In this document: piece by piece, positions 13,751-26,200 of the stretch
Layout of the letters: every line of letters starts with the position of its first letter
Numbering within the stretch: the stretch's first letter is position 1
Source: Hyalella azteca
Taxonomy: Eukaryota; Arthropoda; Malacostraca; Amphipoda; Hyalellidae
Reading direction: 5' to 3'
Assembly: GCF_000764305.2 (NCBI RefSeq)
Contig: NW_025935151.1
Span: forward strand, 372,001 to 436,000
Length of the DNA stretch: 64,000 nucleotides
Position numbers and translations under genes: made by a program
Notes under the pieces: model-generated
The model's input: only the letters and a program-made list of their open reading frames with translations
Told to the model about the DNA's origin: nothing
Database searches by the model: none

Positions 13751-14090
13751 AAGTCATGTTGTACAAACGGAGCTACATTATATATTACAGTTTAGTCGGT
13801 ATAATCGGTTGTGCAAGCCAGCTATAAGTCGTGTACTACAAACCGAGCTACACGTACAACCTAATCGGTATAACCGCTTGTGCAAGCGAGCTATAAGTCG
13901 TGTACTACAAACGGAGCTACGTGAAAGTACAACCTAATCGGTATAACCGCTTGTGCAAGCAAGCTATAAGTCGTGTACTACAAACGGAGCTACGTGTTAG
14001 TACAACCTAATCGGTATAACCGCTTGTGCAAGCAAGCTATAAGTCGTGTACTACAAACGGAGCTACGTGATAGTACACAATATCGTTCAA
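13751..14090. repeat. Minisatellite, unit about 73 bp, about 4.7 copies
   Basis: Units start with AAGTCGTGTACTACAAAC at 13751, 13826, 13895, 13968 and 14041. Each contains CGCTTGTGCAAGC, nearly a perfect palindrome. The central copies are nearly identical and the outer ones diverged, the usual pattern of unequal exchange. Confidence 0.92.
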
Positions 14091-16872
14091 GTCGTGCGAG
14101 TAGGGGGAATACGCAGCAATAAAAGCCTGCTTCGTACCTATGATTATACATCCTACCTGCCAGGTGTACTCGACGCTGCCTTATACCAGACCCCAGGGCC
14201 GCGCAGACCACCCAAGTCACCGGAGGTGGGACCAGTTTTATTTTCTTGGCCCGGTCGCCAGGTGATCACTTCATTACTGCGGGTGAAAATTGTGGCAGCC
14301 GAAGCCCTGTGTGCTGTCTGTGTGGCTTGGCCTCGCATCGTCTCAGTATTTGTAATGTTTTGTGCGTGGAAGATATTCGAGTTTTGTTCATAAGATAGAT
14401 ATTAATGAAAGATTTTAGACTAAGCTCACATGACATGCACCAAAAAATAATTTTAATATTTTAACAGCTCTTCAACATTTCGATATTTGTAGAAAATCTT
14501 CTATTTCAAGGAATAATAATCATATAACAAATAAAATTTAAATGTGTGTTTTGTTACCTTCAGTTATGAGACATTCATTATTTTGTATAATTTGTAAAAA
14601 TTTTCTTTTCTTTATGATAATATTTTGGTTTTCTCATTATTAAGTTCCTTTTTACTATTAAATTAGAGGAGTTTATATGTTAATTGAGAATTACTTTACA
14701 AATTTGCTGCTTTAGTTGCAATTAAGAATAATATAAGATAAAAGTCTTAATTGCGGGGTTTCATGAATTGGAATAAATGATCAAAAATTTTTAATTAATA
14801 AAGATGACTTACTCGAATTTCCAACCAATCGACAGGAATGACTCTCAAATATTTAATTTATCAAGAGGAATGAAACCGAATACTTAGTAAGAAGGAATGA
14901 CCGAAATATAAGCTAATTAGAAGGAAAATCTCTGTAAGTTTAATTAATAAGAATGAATGCCCCAAAATATTTAACCAGTCAAAATGAATGACACCAAATA
15001 TCTATTTATTAGAATAAGAAAATGTGAATGTTTCTGAGGTAAAATTTCCCACGTGAACGCGAAGTTGATTTCCTTATTGTTGGGTAAGTTTTTGGTTTGA
15101 AAATAGGAAGCTAAATAATGTATAAATCAGGAGAGACGTGAAGTCATTTGGTCTTTTAATTCAATAGGACTTCACCCATGTCAAAATTTTAATTTTTAAG
15201 CTCACTTACAGTGATTGCTGGAGTATAAATTGTTAAATTGTAAAATGTTTCGTGATGTTTGAATTTTTCCAAGTGGAACCACGTTATGGCGAAAAAAGAA
15301 CTTATGCCTTTCTCCCTATTCTTATTTCAGACAACTCTTTTCTACCTTATTCTATCAAAATATAATTCCCTTAACTGACAGAATAGCTAAATGACTCTAA
15401 TTGCGTGGAGAATAAGAAAAACAACTTTAATATCGCATGCATATTTTACAACGGCAAAAGGTAGAATTACTCTTTGGAGCTTCGGAAAAAAATATTTTTT
15501 TAATCATACGAGTGGATAACGTTGAATAATTTACGGATGGCAAAACTGCGAGCGAGCCATCCAGTGTTGATAAAAGTTAATTTGAAACTCAATATCTTTA
15601 CGATATATATAAATTTAAAACTCAATTTAAATTACCGTTGCAACTCTGCCTGAAATGTTTTCTATTCAGCGAGCGATGATAACTATTACCTCGAGCACTA
15701 AAAAGTTTGTTGCAAAACTATTGCAGAAATTTATGAAATATCAAAGGCTATCTTTAAAATAAATTGTTAATGTGAGTCAATTTAAATTGTACGTGGAAGA
15801 ATTATGTATGATTTCATCCAAATAATACAGTAGTTGCTAACAGAGGACGTATTTCATATTATTTCTTTGCGATTGTTATACTGGTTTCTGGTCATGCGTT
15901 GAAAATACAATTTGTTCATTTACCAAAATAGAGTAGGGTAACCTTTAAGGGCATTTAATTTGTATAACTTCAATTTTATTATGAATAAACACGGATTAAA
16001 TTCAAATGCTCATTATTCATTATTCCTAGACGCCCCGAAGTGTATTGTAGTCAGTAGTTGAGAGTGAGAAACATTACTTTTAAAGAATTCATGATAATTA
16101 GAATGATAAGTATTTTCAAAGTTTTTACAGAAAAAATGTTTTGAAAGTGTGTGCAGTCAAGTCTTTTCAAATGTCAAGTAAATATTTCCTCAGCATAAAT
16201 AAAATTTGTATCAATTATATAATTAGTCTAGAGTTTGTTCTGTTGAAACATCTTTCACAATCTTCAATGCTTTTTTTCAACCTATAACATCTTCCAAGTA
16301 AGAAGGATTTTTACGTACAGAGTTTGCTATCCTCATGATCTGTATAATTCAAAAAAGAATGCCTCGTAAATTTTCCTCTAATATTCGACTTTTCTGAATC
16401 ATACTTCCCAGCAATCGTGGAATTACAAAATGAACGACCATATCCCTTGAGGAATCAGGCTTCCCTCAGCTAGAATAAGACCTGCGAGAACGAGCGTCGA
16501 GCGCTGCACTTATTCTCAGACCAGAACAGAAATATATTCTCGGTGAAATTGAGTGAGAGGTTGAATATAAAATTAATGTCTAGTGAAGTCTATCTTCGTG
16601 GACAGAGAAAATCCTCAGTTTTACAGTCTTCTGAGAATGATGTCTGCAACGTGTTTTAGGACTTTGTTGAAGATTGACGTTAACTAAAGCCACTTTGAGT
16701 TAAAGAAGAAAACCTTGCAAGGTTTTCATAGCATTAATATGTAATTTTTAACGAGCAAATCTTGGAATTTTTAGAACATAATATTCTAGGAAGTTATCAG
16801 CAGCGTTTTTAAAAGACTGTACATCCAGCACATGTATTCACATTAAGGCAATAAACTAGTTTGATGTTGTAG
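14091..16872. other. No gene seen
   Basis: A GC-rich patch follows the 73-bp array (14140-14340) and could be part of the same repeat locus. The remainder is AT-rich. Confidence 0.5.
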
Positions 16873-16896
16873 TTGGATTTTATTTATAAAATCCAA
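16873..16896. repeat. Perfect 11-bp hairpin
   Basis: TTGGATTTTAT (16873-16883), two-base TT loop, and its exact complement (16886-16896). Confidence 0.8.
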
Positions 16897-17329
16897 TCCT
16901 CTATATTACTTGAAATATAGGCAAACGACCGTGACTGTAGGAATGAAGTGTCAAAATTGATTGATAATAATATTTAGCTAACATTTATATAAGTTGTCAC
17001 GCTAAGCGCAATCATTTTAATAAGCATTCCAGTATACCGATACAACTTTAGTCTCATGACGCAGTTTGTCGGAGTCCTACTGTTTCGCAAGAATCGCAAT
17101 ATTTTGGATATTTTTAAACTTCGATGCAAACTTTTATGATAATTTCAAATTAAATCAAAACAATTAAAAAGCGTGGTAAATTCAGTAAAAAAAACATCGA
17201 TTTTACCACTATTCAGCATGATATAAATGGAATGCTTAGCAAAGAATTTTCGCAATTTAGCGAAAGCACAGAATTGGTTAATGTTTCGTTTCCCTTAAAC
17301 TTATATGTAATTTACTTAGAAGGGTGAGA

Positions 17330-17440
17330 ATTCGGAGAGCTGAGTGAGCCATCACGTGACGACAACCGGACCTTACAATTACAGGTTTGAACCCATCCAT
17401 GGTTGCTGAGCTGCCGGTAGACGGTGGCACGAACTAAATG
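17330..17440 (+). repeat. Weak tRNA/SINE-like segment
   Basis: GGTTTGAACCC (17384-17394) resembles a B box, and a poor A-box-like TGAGTGAGCC lies 43 bases upstream, which is the normal tRNA spacing. The flanking bases do not form a T stem, so it is not an intact tRNA. Confidence 0.2.
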
Positions 17441-18458
17441 TTGCTTATCACCGAAAAATACCAATTCAGTTTACATCAAGTTTACAAATCCTAGAAATAT
17501 TGAATATAACATAAATAAAGGAAATGATTCTTAATATTGTGACCGTGCGAGAACTTCCGAATCTCTCGTAATCTCCGTCCAAATATTCAAATTTGTTATA
17601 AAATTCAAACCTCTTTAAATATTCGTCAGCTAATCGGCATAATTTTGTTCGTTCATTTTGTCTCTAAGCCAAAACGATGCATCGGCGACTGGAGCAGACG
17701 CAGCAGTAGTAGCAACGGTCCAATGGAGACATTTCCTGTAGCTTCCGTAATTATTGGAGGGGAATGAATTGAGTCATAAAGTTGGGAGTGCGCATGTCAC
17801 AGGCGTCACGCCATGCGCACGCACCCGTCGCGCTCTAAAACGACCAAATTAACAGGCAGGATGTACATGCAACTGTCCTAGGTCCACTCATGTGGAAATA
17901 AAAGAGATATTTTGATGATATAAAAGTACTGGAATATAAATAATTCATTGTCACTTCGTGCATCTAAAAGAATAAAAAATAATATTTATTTCCGAGGTTT
18001 CAAAGCGTTTTAGTTATGAATAAATAATGTGGATGTAATGCATAAGCTAAAATTAATGTCCTCGCTTGGGTGATTGTTATAATAAAACAGTTAGGCTACT
18101 GTATGATTTCTTTACACATTAAACTTCTAATTCTGTATGAACGTTCGTAAAATAATTGGAGTCTGAATATGAGCTTAGATAAAATATAAATGAAACAGCT
18201 AAATATGGAATAGATAAAATATGAAAAAGTAAGAGAAGAAAAAGCAAATCCCTTGCACACTATTTATGTACTGGTACAGTGCGTGCATGCCAGCTGTCAT
18301 CACTCGTGTGTACTCAAATAAAAATGTCAGTGAACGCGCAATAAAATGTTGCCGTGCGTGTCGATGCTTGCCAAGCGTGAACGTGTCGTAGCACCTGCCA
18401 TGGGTGAAGGCATGCGCTGTGAGGAGGCGGGCTGCATGAGAGTAAACAACTTAACTGA
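17441..18458. other. No gene seen
   Basis: AT-rich, with GC-richer patches at about 17690-17830 and 18280-18440 that hold no open frame of note. Confidence 0.45.
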
Positions 18459-18685
18459 CTGTAGCTATAGTATAGGTTATAGAGGATATTCGATACCGTT
18501 CATAAATCCTCACTGATTGAAAGATGGCCAAGAAAGATACGCGAATGTTATAGAACGAAACGATAAGTCTCTGTAGCTATAGATTATAGAGGATATTCGA
18601 TACTGTTCAAAAATACCCCCTGACTGAAAAGTAGCCACGCAAGGATGCGCAGAATTTTACAGAACGACACGACAAGTTTCGTAGT
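18459..18685. repeat. Tandem duplication of a 112-bp unit
   Basis: Two units start with CTGTAGCTATAG at 18459 and 18571 and share TTATAGAGGATATTCGATAC, the ACTGATTGAAA/GACTGAAAAG region and AGAACGA-CGA-AAGT near the end. They differ by substitutions and small gaps. Confidence 0.8.
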
Positions 18686-18689
18686 CATG

Positions 18690-21600
18690 TCTACACAGTC
18701 TGCTGGTAATTATCAATTGCGCACTTTTCTACCACTTCCTTTCATTGAAACTTTCATCATTTCAATATATATCATGTTCTTTATGTGTACACAGTTCTTT
18801 CTGAAATCTCCTAAAAAGTAACTTTTTTCGCTAAAACGTAAAGAAATTTTTATATGGTTTGTTGCATGTATCATAAGGGATGTGGTATGAACGTATGGTT
18901 GAGTTATTTATGAATTACATGCTCCTTAATTGAATTTATATAACATTAGTATAAGGTTAAGTTGCAGAGATTGAATTATATTAATGATAGTTGACCTATT
19001 AACAACCATTTGAAACATGACGCCAAGAAGGCCATCAACCTGCTGTTAGCAAATGGGGTGATCTATCGACAACAATTGTACATTAAAAGTCTCATCGAAG
19101 CAAAATATAATTACAACACAATCAAAGTTCACTTGTCAGCCAATTCATCGTTATGAGAGACTGTATCATTCTAAATACAGGATTCTCACGATCCGTAGAT
19201 CATTGAGATTTGTTTGATCGACTCAGTGAACTTGAAACTGTCATTTCAGCTTTTCCAAAAGCTTTGAAGCGTCTAAGCAATTTTCGAATTCGCAAACACA
19301 GCTTGCGGTGGATGCTGTTTGGGGGCAAAATAAAGCTCGGTGATTCCAAGTTCCTGATCTTTTTGAAGCTACGAAGTACGTCAACAGAGGGCGACCCCGG
19401 CATGACCGGTTAAGTACTCGTACTTATGCATGGGAAAGTCAAGAGATCAGATGCATTCATCCTGTCAGCAGCAGGAATCATGCTGACACTGAAAAATCGT
19501 CGCGTCATTATTAAAAATGTGCATTTTATCACTAAAGGTACACAAGAAATTTTTTTAAATTTTTATAACAACCAATCCAAACCAAACAAAAGTAATGGTA
19601 AATGTTCTTGATCTGATGGGAGTCAAGTAATTATTCATCAACAGAAAAAAGTTGCTTACATTCAACTGACTGCATTAGTTTCATTGGCAGTAATTGTGAA
19701 ATTGGTATGAGAATTAAAAACAACTCAACCTGTTCTCTTACTTCGTTAGTAGATAGGGATATGAAGCCATTTTGAGGTCTCAATGGGTCAGCCATATGAG
19801 AATTCTTTCGGTCGGCCATTTGATTATTGTGTTCTTTTTCGTTTTTAACTGAGTTGTCACTCTCATCGTGACAACTGAGTTGTCACCCTTCGAGTATAAA
19901 TGAATTTTACGAGTAAAGATGAAAACATTAGATTGTATTTCCAGTGCATATTGGAGCCAAGAACGATAATATAAAAGACACAACATTCGACGGAATGTTT
20001 AGCATGTTGAACATAATAAATCTGTATACTATGTTCAATCAACAGGCGTTGTGTGCCAAAATAGTGATCAAGGTTTTAGCGTTACAGCAGTTATCTCAAG
20101 GTAAACTGAAATTCGGTTGTCCGAAAAACGCGTTTTCCTCCGAGATAATTTTTACGTAATGGCTAAGCAGTGACTCTTCTCCTGGACTTTCCGTTTCTCA
20201 TCTAAAATTTTCGGCAAATTAACTCAACTCCTCCCACAGAGAACACGGAAGAACATGACAAAGCACACGTGTTTCCTGGACGCACCAAGACGAATTATTA
20301 GCATTGCATTCCTGTGTGTTGGAGCTGAGCATGCTCGTGCCCTCGGCAGATGGCGCATTAGCGTGTGCGTGGCCAGAGTGAAGAGTTCTCATTTCGAGTC
20401 TCATTTCAACCTACACTGAGAAGCTCATCTAAATCGAGGCAATGCGTCTCATGGAACACGGCCTAGACGACCGCCATTACCGCCGACAACAGACCAAGAG
20501 GCTGCTTTAAAATCCATAAATATCCTCAAAAAATGTATGCTGATGCAAGTCTTGAGTTATTTTTCCTTGGGATAATTATACAAACAGCAAGCGTTAATTA
20601 GTTAAGTCATTATAACTTTCACATCAAGATAAAGGCAATATTAAAAGTGCAAAACAAGCAATTAAAACTTCCTAATTATTGAACGTAATTTCTGGCCAAG
20701 CATGTCATGATTACTTCATATAAAAAAAAGTTGATAATAATTAATACCCGTACCATTTCAGTTTCTCTATGCACTTCATTTTACTTATCAATAAATTTTT
20801 AATTTGTATTTTTATCAATCACAATCATCCAACTGGAAATAAAAGACTGCTATACGAGCTGCCCAAATTTCATTTTTTACTTAAAATCGGAAAACATTAG
20901 TACCAATTTCCTTACGTGCGTTTAAATTTAAGCATTGGAACAAATCTGAAAGTTCCAACCCTGGCGTCCGTTGCGAAAGAAAAAAACAAATCCATTGCAT
21001 TACTCGAGTCCCGGAAAGGTTCATTACGAAGCGCATTCATAAATATTAAAATCATTCATTCCTTGAGCGCAACTTTGCGACAAACAATTTAAACTTGGCC
21101 CCTAAAAACCTTTGATTAATAATACGTTTCAAGTAAAGTTTGCATGGTCGCCTATTAATCAACAAACTTAGTGAACAAGTTGCTAATCAACGGAAGATAT
21201 TCATCAGTCCGCTGTGCAGCTCCAAAAAATATGGCCTGCCAGAGACCTGCAGAACTTCATCGCAACCTGCATGCATAATGATTCGTTAACAATAGGTTTA
21301 TTCAGACACTGTAGAACGCGTTGAGTCCGTTCTGTTCAACCGCGCAATTCGAAAGCTCTGGCATGGATTTTTAGAGACGTCTAATGTAGTTAGCAGTCAG
21401 TAGTCGATAATCGGTTTAAGATTTTTTAGCAGAGAGTGTAAGTCCCGTGACGTTGCCGAAGTAAACTCATTAATTATCCTCCAGCTTCGTGTATGGTATC
21501 CAGCAGTAACTAGGAATGGCTCACGATTAAACAAAAACGAATTTCCTCATAAAAAATTAAACGTATTTAAATATTCCGAATAAATTTCAGTTCATGCACA

Positions 21601-21921
21601 TTGATTTTCAGAACTAACTAAACATTACTAGATAAATTTAGTTGAAAGAGTTTTGCGTGGAAGTCAACGCTGTTCATTAAGCGGAATAGCAAACTTCTGC
21701 GGAGAAAAAATGCAGCCAAATCAAAACAATGAACGTATCATCCATCCACCGCCTTCGTCTTACATGTAAATTAATTCATTCCTCCCTCGAAAATCATTAG
21801 AACATTTTTAAATGTTCTTCAAATGCATTCTTACTTACATTTCATTCACTCATCGCGTAGCAGACAAGGACTTATGCTCGGTGTAATCCCTCAAAATCCC
21901 TCAAAACCGCGCATTCAATAA
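18690..21921. other. No gene seen
   Basis: Open frames at 19200-19620 and 19944-20159 are short, overlap on both strands and show no family signature. Confidence 0.5.
19850..19890. repeat. Short inverted and direct repeat GTTGTCAC
   Basis: GTTGTCAC (19853-19860) faces GTGACAAC (19868-19875), and TGAGTTGTCAC is then repeated directly. Confidence 0.7.
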
Positions 21922-22290
21922 GAGCGCACATTCATTGCGCTTAGTTAATTTACTGAGAATGCAATATGAGCGCACATTCATTGCGCTCAGTTAATTCACT
22001 GCCCATATAATCAGAGCACACATTCATTGCACTCAGTTAATTCACTGCCCATATAATCAGAGCACACATTCATTGCACTCAGTTAATTCACTGCGCATAC
22101 AATAAGTGCACACATTCATTGCGCTCAGTTTAATTCACTGCCCATATAATCAGAGCACACATTCATTGCACTCAGTTAATTTGCTGCGCGTACAATATGA
22201 GCATACATTCATTGCGCTCAGTTAATTTGCTGCGCGTACAATAAGAGCACACATTCATGGCGCTCACTTAATTCACTGCACCTTCAATTA
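21922..22290. repeat. Minisatellite, 46-bp unit, about 8 copies
   Basis: Units start at 21922, 21968, 22014, 22060, 22106, 22153, 22199 and 22245, a constant 46-47 bp step. Shared cores are CACATTCATTGCGCTCAG and TTAATTCACTGC. In some units AGCGCA and TGCGCT form a short stem; other units have lost the pairing. Confidence 0.93.
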
Positions 22291-22299
22291 AATCTTACA

Positions 22300-22847
22300 T
22301 TCGTTACGTGAGCTTGATGCATTCATGTCTTCAGGGCGCCATGTCGATGCTTTTCAATTCCTGCGCTGTCGTTCCGCGATATCAAAACCAGATTAAGGGG
22401 TGACATTCAAATGTAAACACGACACTGAATCTGAATTTGTAGGCCGGAGCGACAAGCGGACACTTCGTCAGGCAAGCCACGTGTACGGTCTCGGCAACGC
22501 CTGGTGACAGGGGTAGTCTGGCTTAATTGTTCCTATTGTAAATTATTCGAAATTACAAATTTTCATAAACTTGGGATTTGGGATATTTACGCATGAGGTT
22601 CCCCTAAATGCTAATTGTTTTGAACTTGCATTAAATTTATTCGTGTCACGCACCCTTTATACAGCTATACTGTATATCTAATAAGAAAACTTAATGTAAT
22701 CAAATAGTCTTATTTCAGGTAAATAATTGAGTCTGCTGCACTTTCAAAAGGTTTTCGCCGAGGAAACATATATAAGGTTAATGCAGCTTAGGAACAATAC
22801 AGGACAACACAAAAACATAATTATTTGTACAAATCACGACCTGGTCT
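22300..22847. other. No gene seen
   Basis: AT-rich sequence after the 46-bp array, with a GC-richer patch at 22440-22520. Confidence 0.5.
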
Positions 22848-22910
22848 CGTAGCTATAACTAAATTTCCAAGTGATTGAGAGGTAGCTTGGATAATGCGCC
22901 TGGTACGGAG
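22848..22910. repeat. Possible dispersed relative of the 112-bp repeat
   Basis: TCTCGTAGCTATAAC is followed, after a shortened middle part, by TGATTGAGAGGTAGC and AATGCGC. The same blocks in the same order occur in the 18.46-18.68 kb duplication. Confidence 0.35.
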
Positions 22911-23152
22911 CATCTTACACTCAAGTAAGCTGCCTAGTGCGAGTCTAAAAGTGTTTATTATTAGCACAAGGAGAACCCGTTACATATTTATTATCTTAGC
23001 GTTCTTCTTGATCTTCTGTTCTTGATTCCTCACGCTTTGTACGTAATTGAATATTATTCTGAAACTCCGTTTTGTTCCTACTTGATATTAAATTATAGAG
23101 TTTCCTGAAAGAATTTTAACTCTGTAATAGTTACTGATCACTCTATACAGTT

Positions 23153-23297
23153 CTCTCTATACCAGACCACTCTATACCAGACCACTCTATACCAGACCCC
23201 TCTATACCAGACCACTCTATACCAGACCACTCTATACCAGACCACTCTATACCAGACCACTCTATACCAGACCACTCTATACCAGACCACACTATAC
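23153..23297. repeat. 15-bp tandem repeat, 9 copies
   Basis: The unit is ACTCTATACCAGACC, with one variant copy (GACCCC). Fifteen bases equal five codons, so the minus strand reads a VVWYR peptide repeat inside an 80-codon open frame; I treat that frame as an artefact of the repeat. Confidence 0.95.
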
Positions 23298-26200
23298 TCC
23301 GAAACTATTTGTAAATACTTGATTCTGAATCCATTAGGCCTATATATCAACCAATAGAGTCCAAACATGTTTGTATTCACTCAGCTCTGAATTACCCTGA
23401 TTCCAATTGCCATCTGAGCCAATATTGCAGAGTAAATTCTGTGCCCTTCTTCATCGCATCAAAAATATTTCCAAAAATTCAAAATCAAATTTATTTGTCA
23501 TTTAAATAATTTCCACACTTTAGAATCGAACAGAGATCTCTATTCAATCAGTAAAGATGATCTCAAGGCTGCTTTCATTGCATTTTTTTTCTCTGTGCCG
23601 TTCAACTTCCATTTAGAACTTCTCGTTTCCTTTCATGGAAAGCCCCCGAGCTTTTTCATTTCAATAATTTTTTTTTTCAACCAAATCAATAAAACCAAAT
23701 CCTATTTTTTTCAATAAAACCAAATCCTATTCAAAGCATATCTCCGATCTTGATTCAAAACCTGCTTTTAAATTTAGTCAGGATCTTTTCGCCGTTCACT
23801 CATCTCGATCAGTCGGGATGACATCATTCATATATACTTCTCTTGATTATTATCTTAATTTGCGAATTTTTTCCTTGACTCCTTCCATCAATTGGAGAAT
23901 TTCCTTGTATTTAGAACTTTTCATTCAATATTTCGAACTCAATATTCAATATTTCAAATTAGTAATCACTTTACATTTTTCAATTTTGCCACTTAAGCTT
24001 TATTTTGAACTTTCCTCACCATTTAAAACTCATTTTCCTTCAGATTTAAGCTATTTCCTCTCGCTCTCGTCGACCAACTAGGAGAGCAACTGGAGGCTGC
24101 AGCTAATCGGATCACAAGGCAATCCTGTTTGTCGGCAGCGCTAATAGCCAACTGCTTAACACTCCATGTATAAACTACCAGGGGCATCGCGGTGAGCCTC
24201 AGACGCATCACGCTGACATGATTTCATCGTTATACCTTTAACGTGATTCCATCGTTAGCTTATAACGCGATTTTAAGACGAGCGTGACCGTCTAGCTCGC
24301 GGCTCCCAGCCAATTTCAGTGTTTTTTTTCCGCCGCTTATCGTTATTTTCAATTTTTACGGGGTTCCTAAAAACCGGAAGGATTTTGGGATTTAAAATCC
24401 GTTGACGGAGTAACTGCTGCAAAACCGTCAGTAGAATTCAATGTGAGGACGAATTCAGATTTTCGTTGGATACTACTTTTTTACTTGCATACTGTAGAAT
24501 AGAATTGATGGAAATGGTTGAATGAAACTCATCCTCATCCACAAATTTTATTATAAATAAATTCTACCATTATATTTAATTTCCATTTTTATTAATTACA
24601 CTTCAAAGAAAATTAACTCACATTCTGCATCAAAGTAAGTTAATCGAATGCTTTTATTCGTTGATTAAAATCAGTGAAATGTACAGTAAAATAAGTTTGA
24701 TTTAAATAAAATAAGTTTGTAAGTAAGATAAGTTTGATAAGTTTGATAAGATTGACATATTTTAACATTTGAAATAGTTTATTTCTATATTGTAAAAACT
24801 TACAAAATTGAATGACTCGTTCGTTTGATTTCTAATCGTGTTTTATTCAATCAAACATAACTATTTTGTGAAAGAAATGAAGAAAAATCGACTATAAATT
24901 TCGCGAGTAGCTCATAAATTCCGTGTAAATAGTACCATGACACAAATAACTAACCAAGGATCAATACATGCATATACGAATGAATTTCACGCATAATACG
25001 TTATTTATATCGTGAAATTCGTCTATGAACATTTAAGTCTCATATATCCGTAAATTTTTTATCATAATTGCCTTCCCAAGCTCAACTGACTCGGAAATTT
25101 TTTTTTATTTAAATGACTTTGCACGGCTTGTACAGAGCCTAAACCAATCTAAAAACGCTTTGAACAACAGGAGACTCATTCGAATTATTCTTTTTATTAT
25201 ATATATTGTAGCAAGCAATGCCTGTGACAAACTTTATTTATGTTGAAACGCCTACTAATGCAGCTATTTATGAGAACAATTTCAACCAAATTTGGAAATA
25301 GTTGATTTAAATACCACTGCGTTACAATGGATAGGAGTACGAACTGTTAACAATGAATGGCTCCTAAAGATTATAATCAAGTCAATAGTATATTCTCAGG
25401 GCAAAATGTAATTAAGGATTGGATTCTCTCCCCAACACCCACGGTCAAATGAGGCAATTAGAGCAGAATAAATCGCTAATAAGTTTTGTTAATAATACAA
25501 GTGAATTGTGATCTTTATCTATGATACTTGTTTCTCATTAATTGCCAATAACAATTATTTGTTCATTCAATGCCTAGCGTACACAAACTACGATTTCAAT
25601 ATTACAACACCTCTCCCAAAATTAGGCCAGGCTAGAAGCAGAAAAAATTCAACACAACATTAAATTATAGGCTTGACGCACTCATTCGTAAAAATAAAAT
25701 ACGGACACTTGTGTTTTCTTTCTGTGTGCACGAAGGAACACTATACAAATTCTCTGAAATTTGCGCACGAGATCAAACCCCGACAAGAAAACTATTACCG
25801 CCGAAGATAAACAGCTTCCAGCGTCAGCAAACAATGCCTCGAAGGATCCAACAATTGCCGCTCTTGCTAAGTAAATACGTTAGAGGCACTAACAAAACTT
25901 TGCACGATCCTTTAGCCTCTCTTCATCGGGATCAAACACAGACGTTGCAGGCAGCCGGCCTGGCGGTTGATGCGGATGAAGCTCCGGGCGGTGAAAGCAG
26001 CGGTATATTCCGGAAATGTGCAAAACCTTCGCATGGCCAACATCGATTTGTAATAATGTAATATCGATAAAATATTATGGCATGCGTTGATTAAGCAAGA
26101 TTTGCAGTTTGAATTTCGCGATTAATGGCATATTATCATCCCAGATATGAATAATTTTTAAAATCCAAGATTTGAACAGGGATTAACATTCTGAAAAAAA

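Noticed and set aside
14046..14393. 115-codon plus-strand frame as a gene
   Set aside because: Its first part is tandem repeat and the rest shows no recognisable motif.
17330..17440. Intact tRNA gene
   Set aside because: B box present but no T stem, no acceptor stem and a poor A box.
21922..22290. CRISPR array
   Set aside because: Head-to-tail repeats without unique spacers, in a eukaryotic context; the same holds for the other tandem arrays.
23138..23380. Repeat protein with VVWYR units
   Set aside because: The frame exists because the repeat unit is a multiple of three; flanks lack coding character.
25711..26061. 116-codon plus-strand frame as a gene
   Set aside because: No domain, no splice context, no start context of note; length is within chance for a window of this size.
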